Below are positions 8,621-16,547 of a stretch of 39,805 nucleotides of DNA, piece by piece. A program made the translations under genes and the position numbers. The notes under the pieces were generated by a model. It was not told the origin of the DNA. It saw nothing but the letters and a program-made list of their open reading frames with translations, and did not search any database. The DNA comes from Dysgonomonas sp. 521 (GTDB lineage Bacteria; Bacteroidota; Bacteroidia; Bacteroidales; Dysgonomonadaceae). Within the stretch, counting starts at the first letter, position 1. Each line of letters starts with the position of its first letter. The stretch spans positions 10,864 through 50,668 of the forward strand of contig NZ_QVMO01000033.1 of assembly GCF_010501055.1 (NCBI RefSeq). Reading direction: 5' to 3'.

Positions 8621-8786
8621 ATTCTTTTGTTTTTAATGGTTGATACGAATCAAGGGTTGAAGTATAATAGATATCTTCTATATCCTATAACAGAATATAA
8701 GATTCTTATGTTTACCTGCTAACTTTATTTTTTGATATTAAGGTATTATAATGTCCATCTTTGATATCTATTACAATCCGTATATC

Positions 8787-8794
8787 TATATTTG
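8787..8794 (+). promoter_or_regulatory. Probable promoter -7 element
   Basis: TATATTTG fits TAnnTTTG, with a TTTG at 8760-8763, 23 nt upstream as a slightly distant -33 box. Transcription would begin near 8800, about 15 nt before ATG 8815, which supports that start over the upstream TTG at 8761. Confidence 0.5.
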
Positions 8795-8814
8795 ACAAAA
8801 CAAAGATATACGCT

Positions 8815-9372
8815 ATGAGAAAAATAATCGGTTTATTCTTATTCCTATCCTTTGCAACGCTACATTTGTGGAGCCAGTCGGATACTGTCTTTATCCGGCA
8901 TATAAAAGATTACGATAGCAGTCAGTTAAAATATAAGACAGATACGGTCATATTCGATTCTTTTTTCAAAAATAAAATTCTGTACGGGACAATGGTGTTG
9001 CCCCAGTCGGCTAAACAACTGACTTTGTTTGGTCATGGACTGACTTTAGACAGCGTTTCTATCAGGGAATGCAAGAATAATGATTTCGAACCTTCATCAA
9101 AAGATGAAATCCTTTCGATAAAAGAAAGCGGTGACAGCCTTATTGTAGAAATATTATTAGAGGGAAATTGTTGCCATTCTTTCTTGTGCGATGCAGAGAT
9201 AGTAGACAATACAACAATAAACCTCATCACTATAGGTTATGGAACTTACTGTTCCTGCATGTGCGGGTATGAGCTTACCTATTGTTTCTCAAGATACGAT
9301 TATGGCGGATACGGCAAACTAGAAGATATAATTATAGACGGTAATACCGAAACAAGGAAAAAGTTAAGGTAA
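8815..9372 (+). CDS. Exported cysteine-rich hypothetical protein
   Basis: The 185-residue protein begins with a clear signal peptide (residues 1 to about 21, ending LHLWSQ). The mature part has two Cys clusters, GNCCHSFLC and YCSCMCGYELTYC, which may form disulfides or bind metal outside the cytoplasm, and ends with a charged tail. The start is ATG 8815 because the promoter-like TATATTTG lies just upstream and the signal peptide begins there. The next gene follows after 48 nt with its own promoter-like element. I do not recognise the family. Confidence 0.65.
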   Translation: MRKIIGLFLFLSFATLHLWSQSDTVFIRHIKDYDSSQLKYKTDTVIFDSFFKNKILYGTMVLPQSAKQLTLFGHGLTLDSVSIRECKNNDFEPSSKDEILSIKESGDSLIVEILLEGNCCHSFLCDAEIVDNTTINLITIGYGTYCSCMCGYELTYCFSRYDYGGYGKLEDIIIDGNTETRKKLR

Positions 9373-9387
9373 TTCTCTAAGAATATT

Positions 9388-9395
9388 TACCTTTG
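9388..9395 (+). promoter_or_regulatory. Probable promoter -7 element for the acetyltransferase gene
   Basis: TACCTTTG is a perfect TAnnTTTG element 25 nt upstream of ATG 9421. No TTG box was found at the expected distance. Confidence 0.5.
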
Positions 9396-9420
9396 CAATC
9401 TTCAAGATTAACATATAATA

Positions 9421-9873
9421 ATGGAAAAAGAAATATCATGGAAAGTAAGTCGTTTTGAAGAATTGACAAGAGACGAACTATACGAAATCCTGCATTTACG
9501 TTGCAAAATATTTGTGGTAGAACAAGACGCCCCCTATCTGGATATGGACTATAAGGACCAGAGAGCGTTGCATTTGCAAGGTTATGTTGATGGGCGGTTG
9601 GCAGCATACTGCCGTTTATTCGGTGCGGGAGGCTATTTTGACGAGGCGTGCATCGGGCGTGTAATTGTAGCGCAGGAGTATCGCAAGTATGGTTTCGGGC
9701 ACGAACTGATGAAGCGTGCCCTCGCAATAGAAGAATCAGTGCTTGGCGAGACTAAAATTACGATCTCGGCACAATTATACCTGAAAAATTTTTATGAAAG
9801 TCATGGGTTTAAGCAGACCAGCGAAGTGTACCTCGAAGATGGTTTGCCTCATATCCAGATGAAAAAAGAATAA
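9421..9873 (+). CDS. GNAT family N-acetyltransferase, ElaA type
   Basis: The 150-residue protein has the ElaA layout: an N-terminal region with ELTRDELYEILHLRCKIFVVEQDAPYLDMDYKDQ, an invariant-looking feature of this group, then the acetyl-CoA binding part (IGRVIVAQEYRKYGFGHELMKRAL) and a terminal FYESHGFKQTSEVYLEDGLPHIQM. GNAT enzymes move an acetyl group from acetyl-CoA to an amine; the acceptor for ElaA proteins is not settled. The length is normal. The next gene (GTG 9878) starts 4 nt after the stop, so the two are almost certainly co-transcribed. Confidence 0.85.
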   Translation: MEKEISWKVSRFEELTRDELYEILHLRCKIFVVEQDAPYLDMDYKDQRALHLQGYVDGRLAAYCRLFGAGGYFDEACIGRVIVAQEYRKYGFGHELMKRALAIEESVLGETKITISAQLYLKNFYESHGFKQTSEVYLEDGLPHIQMKKE

Positions 9874-9877
9874 AGCG

Positions 9878-10414
9878 GTGAAAAGAAATAGAATACTTAC
9901 ATCTTTATTTCTCGTACTGCTTCTTATTTCTTGTCAGCAGAATAAGACAGGCTCTGAATCGGTAAAACCGCTTATGGACTCGATCTCCCTCCTCGAAGGA
10001 AGGATAATTAATCTTCAGGCAGACCATCGCAGGGAACTGAAAATGAAATTGGATTCGATAATCCGGCAATACAACGAATCGGATATAAAATCCAAGATCG
10101 ATTCCATCACACATTTATATCAGGTAGAAAAGAGTAAATCATTTCTGTTTGACGAATATGACAGGGATATTTTACGGGATATGGGATTGTCGAACCCGGA
10201 AGAAGATCTGAAGAAGAGTCTTCTTCGCTGGTATAATTTTCAGCAGGACGCTATACTTGGGGGCACTATGGAAGTGGAAATGATGCAGCCAGTAGGACCA
10301 GAGTTATTCTTGGCTTTGGGCGCAGATGGGCATATTTCGTTATGGTATGTCTTTAGATATGAAATAAAAGAAAACAAGACTATAAAGTGGAAGTTGATTT
10401 ACAAAGGAGGATAA
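9878..10414 (+). CDS. Hypothetical lipoprotein with coiled coil
   Basis: The 178-residue protein starts at GTG 9878, 4 nt after the acetyltransferase stop; the signal peptide begins exactly there, which supports this rare start. The lipobox is LLISC (Cys19). Residues ~30-80 are predicted coiled coil (MDSISLLEGRIINLQ..., repeated DSI/KLDSI), followed by a small globular domain with aromatic residues (RWYNFQQDAILGG, WYVFRYEI). It is likely anchored to the periplasmic face of a membrane. I do not recognise the family. The terminal codons happen to spell AAAGGAGGA, which is coding and not a ribosome-binding site. Confidence 0.65.
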   Translation: MKRNRILTSLFLVLLLISCQQNKTGSESVKPLMDSISLLEGRIINLQADHRRELKMKLDSIIRQYNESDIKSKIDSITHLYQVEKSKSFLFDEYDRDILRDMGLSNPEEDLKKSLLRWYNFQQDAILGGTMEVEMMQPVGPELFLALGADGHISLWYVFRYEIKENKTIKWKLIYKGG

Positions 10415-10438
10415 TTTTGTAGATTCTCTTCAAAAATC

Positions 10439-10469
10439 TTGTACATTAAGATTTTAAATCATAAATTTG
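10439..10469 (+). promoter_or_regulatory. rpsU promoter
   Basis: TTG (10439-10441), a 20-nt spacer and TAAATTTG (10462-10469) match the Bacteroidota promoter consensus fully. Transcription is expected near 10475, giving an unusually long leader of about 185 nt before rpsU. Confidence 0.75.
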
Positions 10470-10474
10470 CACCC

Positions 10475-10659
10475 CGAAAATAGAGAGGAGGTTTGATGAT
10501 TTTTTGAACAGAACATATTCATTTATAGTTTAATATTGTTTTCAGGAAACAATGTTCAGAAAATCGACTGACATTAAAAGAGCCTTATCTATAGAAAGTA
10601 ACAGCGAAGAAGTTCGCACCATAAAATTGAATTAGAAATTAAAAAATAAATAAATAATT
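10475..10659 (+). promoter_or_regulatory. rpsU 5' leader with SD-led mini-ORF and hairpin
   Basis: About 11 nt from the predicted transcript 5' end lies AGGAGGT (10486-10492), fully complementary to the 16S anti-SD. Four bases after AGGAGG comes ATG ATT TTT TGA (10496-10507), a three-codon ORF (Met-Ile-Phe-stop). Further down AATATTGTTT (10532-10541) pairs with AAACAATGTT (10547-10556), a 10-bp stem with one G-U pair over a TCAGG loop. GAACAT (10511-10516) could instead pair with ATGTTC (10552-10557), giving a competing fold. The rpsU start itself has only an A/T-rich upstream. The arrangement suggests autoregulation by anti-SD availability; this is inference. Confidence 0.5.
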
Positions 10660-10851
10660 ATGATTATTGTTCCAATTAAAGAGGGCGAAAACATTGAAAA
10701 AGCCCTAAAAAAATTTAAAAGAAAATACGAAAAAACAGGTGTAGTGAAAGAACTAAGAAGACGTCAGGAGTTCCAGAAGCCATCTGTAGTGAAAAGAGAG
10801 CGCAAAATGCACGCTATTTATGTAGAAGCTATGCACCGTTCGGAAGACTAA
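10660..10851 (+). CDS. rpsU: 30S ribosomal protein bS21
   Basis: The 63-residue basic protein begins MIIVPIKEGENIEKALKKFKRK and carries RRRQEFQKPSVVKRERK, the typical bS21 form. It sits on the 30S platform; in Bacteroidota it helps bS18 and bS6 sequester the 16S 3' tail, so ribosomes largely ignore SD sequences. The gene is followed by xerC, which has its own promoter 8 nt after the rpsU stop. Its own start lacks an SD, but the leader upstream contains a strong one. Confidence 0.97.
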   Translation: MIIVPIKEGENIEKALKKFKRKYEKTGVVKELRRRQEFQKPSVVKRERKMHAIYVEAMHRSED

Positions 10852-10858
10852 AAAATAA

Positions 10859-10889
10859 TTGTCTTTTTCGTATAATATTATTAACTTCG
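10859..10889 (+). promoter_or_regulatory. Probable promoter for the xerC-like gene
   Basis: TTG (10859-10861), a 20-nt spacer and TAACTTCG (10882-10889), which differs from TAnnTTTG by one base. It lies between rpsU and the recombinase start at 10915. Confidence 0.5.
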
Positions 10890-10914
10890 TCATTCAGGAT
10901 AGAAACCCGGTAGA

Positions 10915-11802
10915 ATGATGCTGTTAATTGACAAATATATCAAGTATCTCCGTTATGAAAAGAACTATTCTTTACATACGGAGATTTCTTATTCTGAAGA
11001 CCTGCGCCAGTTCACAAATTTCCTTGCTGAGCATTTTCCGGATGTGGATATCAAGTCGGTAGATAATGACATTGTCAGGATGTGGATAGTGTCTCTTATG
11101 GAGAATGAAATTTCAGCCCGCTCGGTAAACCGTAAATTGAGCGCATTGAAATCGTTCTACAAATATTTATTGCGGATAGGGGAAATGCAGGTCAATCCTG
11201 TGAGAAAAATCAATGGCCCGAAAATAAAAAAACCAATTCCGGCCTTTGTGAACGATTCCGATATGGATAAGGTACTGGACGAGGACGATTATGGCGATAC
11301 ATTTGAGCCCTTACGCGACCGCATCATGATAGAACTGTTTTATGTGACGGGTATTCGCCGTGCCGAACTGATAGGCCTCAGGGATGCGGATGTCGACTTT
11401 TCTGCTGAGACAATACAGGTAACCGGAAAGCGGAATAAACAACGGTTGATTCCTTTTAGCGACAACATGAAACAGGATTTAGGAAAATATATTTCGATGA
11501 GGAATAAAGAAGTAGGCAACCAATCGGGCTATTTGTTTGTTAAAAACGATGGAGAGCCTCTTTACCCGATGCTCGTTCATCGGATTGTGACAGCCCGGCT
11601 TGGTCAGGTGCCCACTCTATCCAAAACGAGCCCGCATGTTCTCAGGCATTCGTTTGCCACAGGTATGCTAAACAATGGGGCGGATATTAATGCGGTAAAA
11701 GAATTGTTAGGACACTCAAGCCTTGCGGCTACAGAGATATACACACACACTTCATTTGAAGAATTAAAGAAAATTTATAACAAAGCTCATCCAAGGGCTT
11801 AA
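10915..11802 (+). CDS. xerC: Tyrosine recombinase, XerC/XerD type
   Basis: The 295-residue protein has an N-terminal SAM-like core-binding domain (about 1-95) and a catalytic domain with all expected residues: Arg148 (TGIRRAEL), Lys172 (GKRNKQR), His241 and Arg244 (HVLRHSF), His267 (LLGHSS) and the nucleophile Tyr276 (TEIYTH). Xer recombinases resolve chromosome dimers at dif. Its place between rpsU and hpf is a housekeeping context rather than an integrase next to an attachment site. ATG 10915 and ATG 10918 are adjacent; either may be used. The xerC rather than xerD label is a best guess. Confidence 0.88.
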   Translation: MMLLIDKYIKYLRYEKNYSLHTEISYSEDLRQFTNFLAEHFPDVDIKSVDNDIVRMWIVSLMENEISARSVNRKLSALKSFYKYLLRIGEMQVNPVRKINGPKIKKPIPAFVNDSDMDKVLDEDDYGDTFEPLRDRIMIELFYVTGIRRAELIGLRDADVDFSAETIQVTGKRNKQRLIPFSDNMKQDLGKYISMRNKEVGNQSGYLFVKNDGEPLYPMLVHRIVTARLGQVPTLSKTSPHVLRHSFATGMLNNGADINAVKELLGHSSLAATEIYTHTSFEELKKIYNKAHPRA

Positions 11803-11806
11803 AAGT

Positions 11807-11821
11807 AAAGGAGGATTAATT
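11807..11821 (+). promoter_or_regulatory. Strong Shine-Dalgarno sequence before hpf
   Basis: AAAGGAGG (11807-11814) has an ideal 7-nt spacing to ATG 11822 and is complementary over 8 nt to the usual 16S 3' end. Most gene starts in this window lack any SD, so this one stands out. Confidence 0.8.
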
Positions 11822-12121
11822 ATGAATATTGCGATTCAGTCAGTGCACTTTGATGCAACAACTCAGTTGAAAGAGTTTATTGAAAAAAAAATATCTAAAC
11901 TTGATAAATTTTCAGACCAGATCGTAGACGCTGAAGTTATATTGAAAGTTGTAAAACCCGAAGTTGCAAACAATAAAGAGGCTTCGATAAAACTGAATAT
12001 TAAGAACGGAGAACTGTTTGCCAATAAAATTGCAGACACATTCGAAGAAGCGATTATGCAGGGAGTGGAAGCTCTGGAAAAGCAGGTTCTCAAAGCAAAA
12101 GAAAAGGCTCAGGCTAAATAA
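11822..12121 (+). CDS. hpf: Ribosome hibernation promoting factor (short form)
   Basis: The 99-residue protein has the HPF/YfiA fold signature: MNIAIQSVHFDATTQLKEFIEKKISKL, an acidic/hydrophobic middle (AEVILKVVKPE, ASIKLNIKNGELFA) and a basic C-terminal helix (EKQVLKAKEKAQAK). It lacks the C-terminal dimerisation domain of long HPF. It binds the 30S decoding region and helps store idle ribosomes as 100S particles. It begins 19 nt after the recombinase stop. Its strong SD is exceptional here and may tie its synthesis to ribosomes with an exposed anti-SD; that link is inference. Confidence 0.93.
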   Translation: MNIAIQSVHFDATTQLKEFIEKKISKLDKFSDQIVDAEVILKVVKPEVANNKEASIKLNIKNGELFANKIADTFEEAIMQGVEALEKQVLKAKEKAQAK

Positions 12122-12211
12122 ACAGATGGTTAAAATAATTATTCCGATACAAAAAGATAGATGCTTGAGCAATCAAAAGGGAAAGCAATCGAAAAATAAA
12201 TCTATAAAGTA

Positions 12212-12242
12212 TTGTGATTCTAAAAAATAATTTCTAATTTTG
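12212..12242 (+). promoter_or_regulatory. Promoter of the tRNA-Thr/tuf region
   Basis: TTG (12212-12214), a 20-nt spacer and TAATTTTG (12235-12242) match the Bacteroidota consensus. Transcription would start near 12249, about 44 nt before the first tRNA. A palindrome (TCGCCGT at 12243-12249 with ACGGCGA at 12268-12274, inner CGC/GCG) overlaps the predicted start. Confidence 0.75.
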
Positions 12243-12292
12243 TCGCCGTTTCGCCCTCAAAAAGCGGACGGCGATAAAAATTAGACTGTTAT

Positions 12293-12366
12293 GCCTCTTT
12301 AGCTCAGTTGGCCAGAGCACGTGATTTGTAATCTCGGGGTCGTTGGTTCGAATCCGACAAGAGGCT
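12293..12366 (+). tRNA. tRNA-Thr (anticodon TGT)
   Basis: The 74-nt cloverleaf has an acceptor stem GCCTCTT/AAGAGGC, D arm AGCTCAGTTGGCCAGAGC, anticodon loop TTTGTAA (TGT) and T arm GTTGG-TTCGAAT-CCGAC. The anticodon stem has one T-T mismatch. CCA is not encoded. Confidence 0.95.
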
Positions 12367-12524
12367 CAAGCTATATGGAAAGAGAAGTTTTGAAAAACCT
12401 ATAAATCAAATAGATTTGAATATTTCTTCACTTTAATTTCCAACTTTTTCGCTTCAATAATAATGCACCCGTGTATTTGTTTGCTGGGGGAAGGTTTTTG
12501 TTGGGGCGGAACTTTGAAATTTAA

Positions 12525-12596
<72 letters not shown>

Positions 12597-12663
12597 CATT
12601 AGTTTGGTACTTGATTCTGATAGAATTAAATATATACATTAACTAAATAATAGAAGATTAATT

Positions 12664-13848
12664 ATGGCAAAAGAACATTTTAACCGGGCGAAACCGCACG
12701 TAAATATCGGTACAATCGGTCACGTTGACCACGGTAAAACTACTTTGACTGCTGCTATTACTAAAGTGTTGGCAGATGCAGGTCTTTCTGAAGCACGTTC
12801 ATTTGATTCAATTGATAATGCTCCGGAAGAAAAAGAACGTGGTATCACTATCAATACTTCTCACGTAGAATATGAAACAGCTAACCGTCACTACGCTCAC
12901 GTTGACTGTCCAGGTCACGCGGACTACGTGAAAAACATGGTTACTGGTGCTGCTCAGATGGACGGTGCTATCATCGTAGTTGCTGCTACTGATGGTCCGA
13001 TGCCTCAGACTCGCGAGCACATCCTGCTTGCACGTCAGGTAAACGTACCTAAGTTGGTTGTTTTCATGAACAAGTGTGATATCGTTGAAGACGAAGAAAT
13101 GTTAGAATTAGTTGAACTTGAAATGAGAGAACTTCTTTCATTCTATGAGTTCGACGGCGACAATACTCCGGTTATCCGCGGATCTGCACTAGGTGCATTG
13201 AACGGTGTTGAACCTTGGGTTAGCCAGGTTCTGGAACTGATGAACTCTGTAGATGCTTGGATTCCACTTCCTCCACGCGATGTTGACAAACCATTCTTGA
13301 TGCCGGTTGAAGACGTGTTCTCTATCACAGGTCGTGGTACAGTAGCAACAGGTCGTATCGAAACTGGTAAAATCAAAACTGGTGAAGAAGTTCAGATCAT
13401 CGGTCTTGGAGCAGAAGGTAAAAAATCAGTTGTTACAGGAGTTGAAATGTTCCGTAAGATTCTTGACGACGGACAAGCTGGTGACAACGTAGGTCTTCTT
13501 CTTCGTGGTATCGATAAGGACGAAATCAAACGCGGTATGGTAATTTGCCACCCAGGAAAGATTACTCCTCATACTAACTTCAAAGCTGAGGTTTATATCC
13601 TGAAGAAAGAAGAAGGTGGACGTCACACTCCATTCCACAACAAATACCGTCCTCAGTTCTACATCCGTACGTTGGACGTTACCGGCGAAATCACCCTTCC
13701 TGAAGGAACAGACATGGTAATGCCAGGTGACAACCTGACTATCTCTGTAGAGTTGATTTACCCTGTAGCTATCAATGTAGGTCTTCGTTTCGCTATCCGT
13801 GAAGGTGGACGTACAGTAGGTGCTGGTCAGATTACAGAAATTGATTAA
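12664..13848 (+). CDS. tuf: Elongation factor Tu
   Basis: The 394-residue GTPase delivers aminoacyl-tRNA to the ribosome. The G motifs are GHVDHGKT (G1), RGITI (switch I), DCPGH (G3) and NKCD (G4), followed by SALGALNG in the G5 position; domains 2 and 3 follow ([36 protein letters not shown]). Codon use is strongly biased, as expected for a very abundant protein. It is preceded by tRNA-Thr and followed by tRNA-Trp and secE, a classic arrangement in this phylum. Confidence 0.98.
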   Translation: MAKEHFNRAKPHVNIGTIGHVDHGKTTLTAAITKVLADAGLSEARSFDSIDNAPEEKERGITINTSHVEYETANRHYAHVDCPGHADYVKNMVTGAAQMDGAIIVVAATDGPMPQTREHILLARQVNVPKLVVFMNKCDIVEDEEMLELVELEMRELLSFYEFDGDNTPVIRGSALGALNGVEPWVSQVLELMNSVDAWIPLPPRDVDKPFLMPVEDVFSITGRGTVATGRIETGKIKTGEEVQIIGLGAEGKKSVVTGVEMFRKILDDGQAGDNVGLLLRGIDKDEIKRGMVICHPGKITPHTNFKAEVYILKKEEGGRHTPFHNKYRPQFYIRTLDVTGEITLPEGTDMVMPGDNLTISVELIYPVAINVGLRFAIREGGRTVGAGQITEID

Positions 13849-13868
13849 TAAGAATTTCTATAATATTC

Positions 13869-13896
13869 AAAGTCGGCTTGCAATATAGCCGGCTTT
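13869..13896 (+). terminator. Hairpin between tuf and tRNA-Trp
   Basis: AAAGTCGGCT (13869-13878) pairs with AGCCGGCTTT (13887-13896), ten pairs with one T-G, around an 8-nt loop. Only a short T run follows, so it may be an attenuator or a processing and 3'-end stabilising structure rather than a full stop. Confidence 0.5.
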
Positions 13897-13901
13897 AACA
13901 T

Positions 13902-13973
13902 ACGGGCGTAGTTCAGTGGTAGAGCGTTGGTCTCCAAAACCAAATGTCGGGAGTTCGAATCTCTCCGCCCGTG
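13902..13973 (+). tRNA. tRNA-Trp (anticodon CCA)
   Basis: The 72-nt cloverleaf has acceptor ACGGGCG/CGCCCGT, anticodon stem TTGGT/ACCAA with loop CTCCAAA (CCA) and T arm with GTTCGAATC. Discriminator G; CCA not encoded. It lies 19 nt upstream of secE. Confidence 0.96.
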
Positions 13974-13992
13974 CTAAACTCAAAAAGGAGTG

Positions 13993-14184
13993 ATGAAAAA
14001 AATAATTAACTATATTAAGGATTCTTATAACGAACTTGTTTACAAGGTTTCTTGGCCATCTCGTCCAGAATTAACAAGCAGTGCAGTCATTGTCATGATC
14101 GCTTCCATTATGATGGCATTGGTTATCTGGGGTGTTGATACTGTATTTGACAGGGTGGTTAAATTACTCTATGGTCTGTTGTAA
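13993..14184 (+). CDS. secE: Preprotein translocase subunit SecE
   Basis: The 63-residue single-span membrane protein has an amphipathic N-terminal helix (KIINYIKDSYNELVYKVSWPSRPEL, with the typical V-x-WPSR motif) followed by one transmembrane helix. It stabilises SecY in the translocon. ATG 13993 is chosen over GTG 13990. AAAAAGGAG lies only 2 nt from the ATG, too tight for a standard SD. It starts 19 nt after tRNA-Trp and 18 nt before nusG. Confidence 0.95.
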   Translation: MKKIINYIKDSYNELVYKVSWPSRPELTSSAVIVMIASIMMALVIWGVDTVFDRVVKLLYGLL

Positions 14185-14202
14185 TTCTTCTTATCAAAAG
14201 CT

Positions 14203-14748
14203 ATGACTGAAATCGAAAAAAAATGGTACGTACTACGTGCTGTTAGTGGAAAGGAAAATAAAGTCAAAGAATATCTTGAAGCTGAGATAAAGAAAACTGA
14301 CTTAGGGAAATACATCTCTCAAGTTCTTATTCCTACCGAAAAGACTTATATCATGCGTAACGGAAAGAAAGTTCTGAAAGAAAGAGCTTATCTTCCCGGT
14401 TATATCTTGATAGAAGCAGCTTTGGTGGGAGAAGTCATTCATGAATTGCGCAACATCAATTTTGTTGCGGGTTTTTTGCCTAATACTACAAATCCTCAAC
14501 CGTTGAGCCAGTCGGAAGTAAACCGGATACTGGGTACAATGGACGAATTGGATGAGCAGGAAGTAGGCCTGGATGTTCAGTACTTCGTAGGAGAAAACGT
14601 GAAGGTGACCAATGGCCCTTTCTCTGGATTCTCTGGAATTATTGAAGAAGTAAACTCCGAGAAGAAGAAACTGAAAGTAATGGTAAAGATATTCGGACGG
14701 AAAACCCCGCTCGAATTGAATTACATGCAAGTCGAAAAAGAACAGTAA
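14203..14748 (+). CDS. nusG: Transcription termination/antitermination factor NusG
   Basis: The 181-residue protein has an N-terminal NGN domain (WYVLRAVSGKENKVKEYLE..., LIPTEKTYIMRNGKKVLKERAYLPGYILIEA) that binds RNA polymerase and a C-terminal KOW domain (FVGENVKVTNGPFSGFSGIIEEVNSEKKKLKVMVKIFGRKTPLEL) that contacts Rho or S10. It lies between secE and rplK in the standard order. Length and motifs are normal. Confidence 0.97.
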   Translation: MTEIEKKWYVLRAVSGKENKVKEYLEAEIKKTDLGKYISQVLIPTEKTYIMRNGKKVLKERAYLPGYILIEAALVGEVIHELRNINFVAGFLPNTTNPQPLSQSEVNRILGTMDELDEQEVGLDVQYFVGENVKVTNGPFSGFSGIIEEVNSEKKKLKVMVKIFGRKTPLELNYMQVEKEQ

Positions 14749-14810
14749 GATTGGTTACGCACTCTGAACGTTCTATTTAAGTTTTAACAAAACTAAAAAT
14801 TTAAAAGAAA

Positions 14811-15254
14811 ATGGCTAAAGAAATTGCTGGACAATTAAAATTACAGATTAAAGGCGGTGCAGCAAATCCATCTCCTCCCGTAGGGCCTGCTTTAGGTTCG
14901 AAAGGTATTAATATCATGGATTTCTGTAAGCAATTTAATGCCAGAACTCAAGACAAAGCAGGGAAAGTATTGCCAGTGGTAATTACTTACTATGCTGATA
15001 AGTCTTTCGATTTTATTGTAAAACAACCACCGGTAGCAATTCAATTACTTGAAGCTGCGAAAACAAAAAGTGGATCAGCTGAACCAAATCGTAAGAAAGT
15101 AGCAGAAATTACCTGGGATCAGGTAAAAGCTATCGCTGAAGATAAAATGGTTGACCTGAACTGTTTTACTGTAGAGTCTGCCATGAGAATGGTCGCTGGT
15201 ACAGCAAGAAGTATGGGTATTAGTGTAAAAGGGGCTTTCCCTGATGTTAAATAA
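14811..15254 (+). CDS. rplK: 50S ribosomal protein uL11
   Basis: The 147-residue protein has a proline-rich N-terminal domain ([26 protein letters not shown]) and a C-terminal rRNA-binding domain ([10 protein letters not shown]). It forms the stalk base of the factor-binding site. It starts 62 nt after nusG without an SD. Confidence 0.98.
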   Translation: MAKEIAGQLKLQIKGGAANPSPPVGPALGSKGINIMDFCKQFNARTQDKAGKVLPVVITYYADKSFDFIVKQPPVAIQLLEAAKTKSGSAEPNRKKVAEITWDQVKAIAEDKMVDLNCFTVESAMRMVAGTARSMGISVKGAFPDVK

Positions 15255-15271
15255 TTAAACTTCAATTGAGA

Positions 15272-15967
15272 ATGGGTAAACTTACAAAAAATCAAAAGTT
15301 AGCTTTCAGCAAGATTGAAGCAGGGAAACTATATACACTTAGCGAAGCATCAGCTCTTGTAAAAGAGGTTACAACAACTAAATTCGACGCTTCAGTCGAT
15401 TTGGATGTACGCTTAGGTGTTGACCCACGTAAAGCTAACCAGATGGTAAGGGGTGTAGTATCTCTTCCTCATGGAACAGGAAAACAAGTCAGAGTTTTGG
15501 TATTGTGTTCTCCAGACGCTGAAGCCGCAGCTAAAGAAGCGGGCGCTGATTATGTAGGATTGGACGAATATATCGAAAAAATAAAAGGAGGCTGGACTGA
15601 TATCGATGTTATCATCACTCAGCCTGCTATCATGGGTAAAGTTGGTGCTCTGGGACGTGTATTAGGACCTCGTGGCCTGATGCCTAACCCAAAGAGCGGA
15701 ACAGTGACTGTGGATGTCGCTAAAGCCGTACAAGAAGTAAAATCTGGTAAGATTGACTTTAAAGTAGACAAGGCTGGTATCATCCATGCTTCTATAGGTA
15801 AAGTATCTTTTACTCCTGAACAAATCAGAGATAACGCGAGAGAATTTATCGCTACGCTTATCAAACTGAAACCAACAGCAGCTAAAGGTACTTATGTGAA
15901 AAGTGTTTGTCTTTCAAGTACTATGAGTCCGGGTGTGAAAATCGACCCTAAATCAGTAGAAAATTAA
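15272..15967 (+). CDS. rplA: 50S ribosomal protein uL1
   Basis: The 231-residue L1-stalk protein starts at ATG 15272 (MGKLTKNQK); an alternative TTG at 15266 adds two residues and is not needed. Motifs include the basic rRNA-binding parts [23 protein letters not shown] and [15 protein letters not shown]. In many bacteria L1 represses its own operon by binding the mRNA; no L1-like mRNA site is evident before rplK. Confidence 0.98.
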   Translation: MGKLTKNQKLAFSKIEAGKLYTLSEASALVKEVTTTKFDASVDLDVRLGVDPRKANQMVRGVVSLPHGTGKQVRVLVLCSPDAEAAAKEAGADYVGLDEYIEKIKGGWTDIDVIITQPAIMGKVGALGRVLGPRGLMPNPKSGTVTVDVAKAVQEVKSGKIDFKVDKAGIIHASIGKVSFTPEQIRDNAREFIATLIKLKPTAAKGTYVKSVCLSSTMSPGVKIDPKSVEN

Positions 15968-15989
15968 TTAAATTGACTGAAACATTATT

Positions 15990-16502
15990 ATGAGAAAGGA
16001 AGATAAAGGTACTATCATAGAAACTATAGCAGCGACAATCAAAGATTACGAGCATTTCTATCTTACTGACATCGCTACTCTTAACTCGGCTAAAACAAGC
16101 GAGTTGAGAAGAGAATGCGCTAAGCAGGAAATCAAGTTGATGGTTGTAAAAAATACACTGTTGCAAAAAGCGTTGGATACACTCGAAGGCGATTACTCCG
16201 AACTGAGTCAGGTTCTGAAAGGTAATACAGCTATCATGTTTACAAATTCAGCGAATGCACCGGCTAAATTGATTGCTAAATACAAGAAAGAAGGAGTGCC
16301 TTCACTTAAGGCGGCTTATGTGCAGGAGAGCTTCTATATAGGTGCTCAGAACTTGCAGGCATTAGAGAACGTCAAGAGCAAAAACGAGCTTATCGCTGAC
16401 GTTGTCGCACTGCTTCAATCTCCGGCTAAGAATGTTATCTCTGCCCTTCAATCGGGAGGCAATACCATTCATGGCGTATTAGAAACATTATCCAAGAGAT
16501 AA
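15990..16502 (+). CDS. rplJ: 50S ribosomal protein uL10
   Basis: The 170-residue protein carries the conserved N-terminal domain (KGTIIETIAATIKDYEHFYLTDIATL..., LMVVKNTLLQKAL) and a C-terminal helix that binds L7/L12 dimers. Only 22 nt separate it from rplA, so a classical L10 leader would have to lie within the rplA coding region. Confidence 0.97.
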   Translation: MRKEDKGTIIETIAATIKDYEHFYLTDIATLNSAKTSELRRECAKQEIKLMVVKNTLLQKALDTLEGDYSELSQVLKGNTAIMFTNSANAPAKLIAKYKKEGVPSLKAAYVQESFYIGAQNLQALENVKSKNELIADVVALLQSPAKNVISALQSGGNTIHGVLETLSKR

Positions 16503-16547
16503 TACACATTAAATAAAAGAATAATAACAATTTTAATTTATACAAAA

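Noticed and set aside
10404..10420. AAAGGAGGATAATTTTG as an SD with a TTG start
   Set aside because: AAAGGAGGA is the coding end of the lipoprotein gene and the TTG is followed at once by TAG.
10915..11802. Phage or island integrase
   Set aside because: The setting rpsU-hpf is conserved housekeeping; no attachment-site duplication or cargo is seen, so Xer recombinase is the better call.
15968..15989. L10 leader before rplJ
   Set aside because: Only 22 nt separate rplA and rplJ and no kink-turn or hairpin is visible there.
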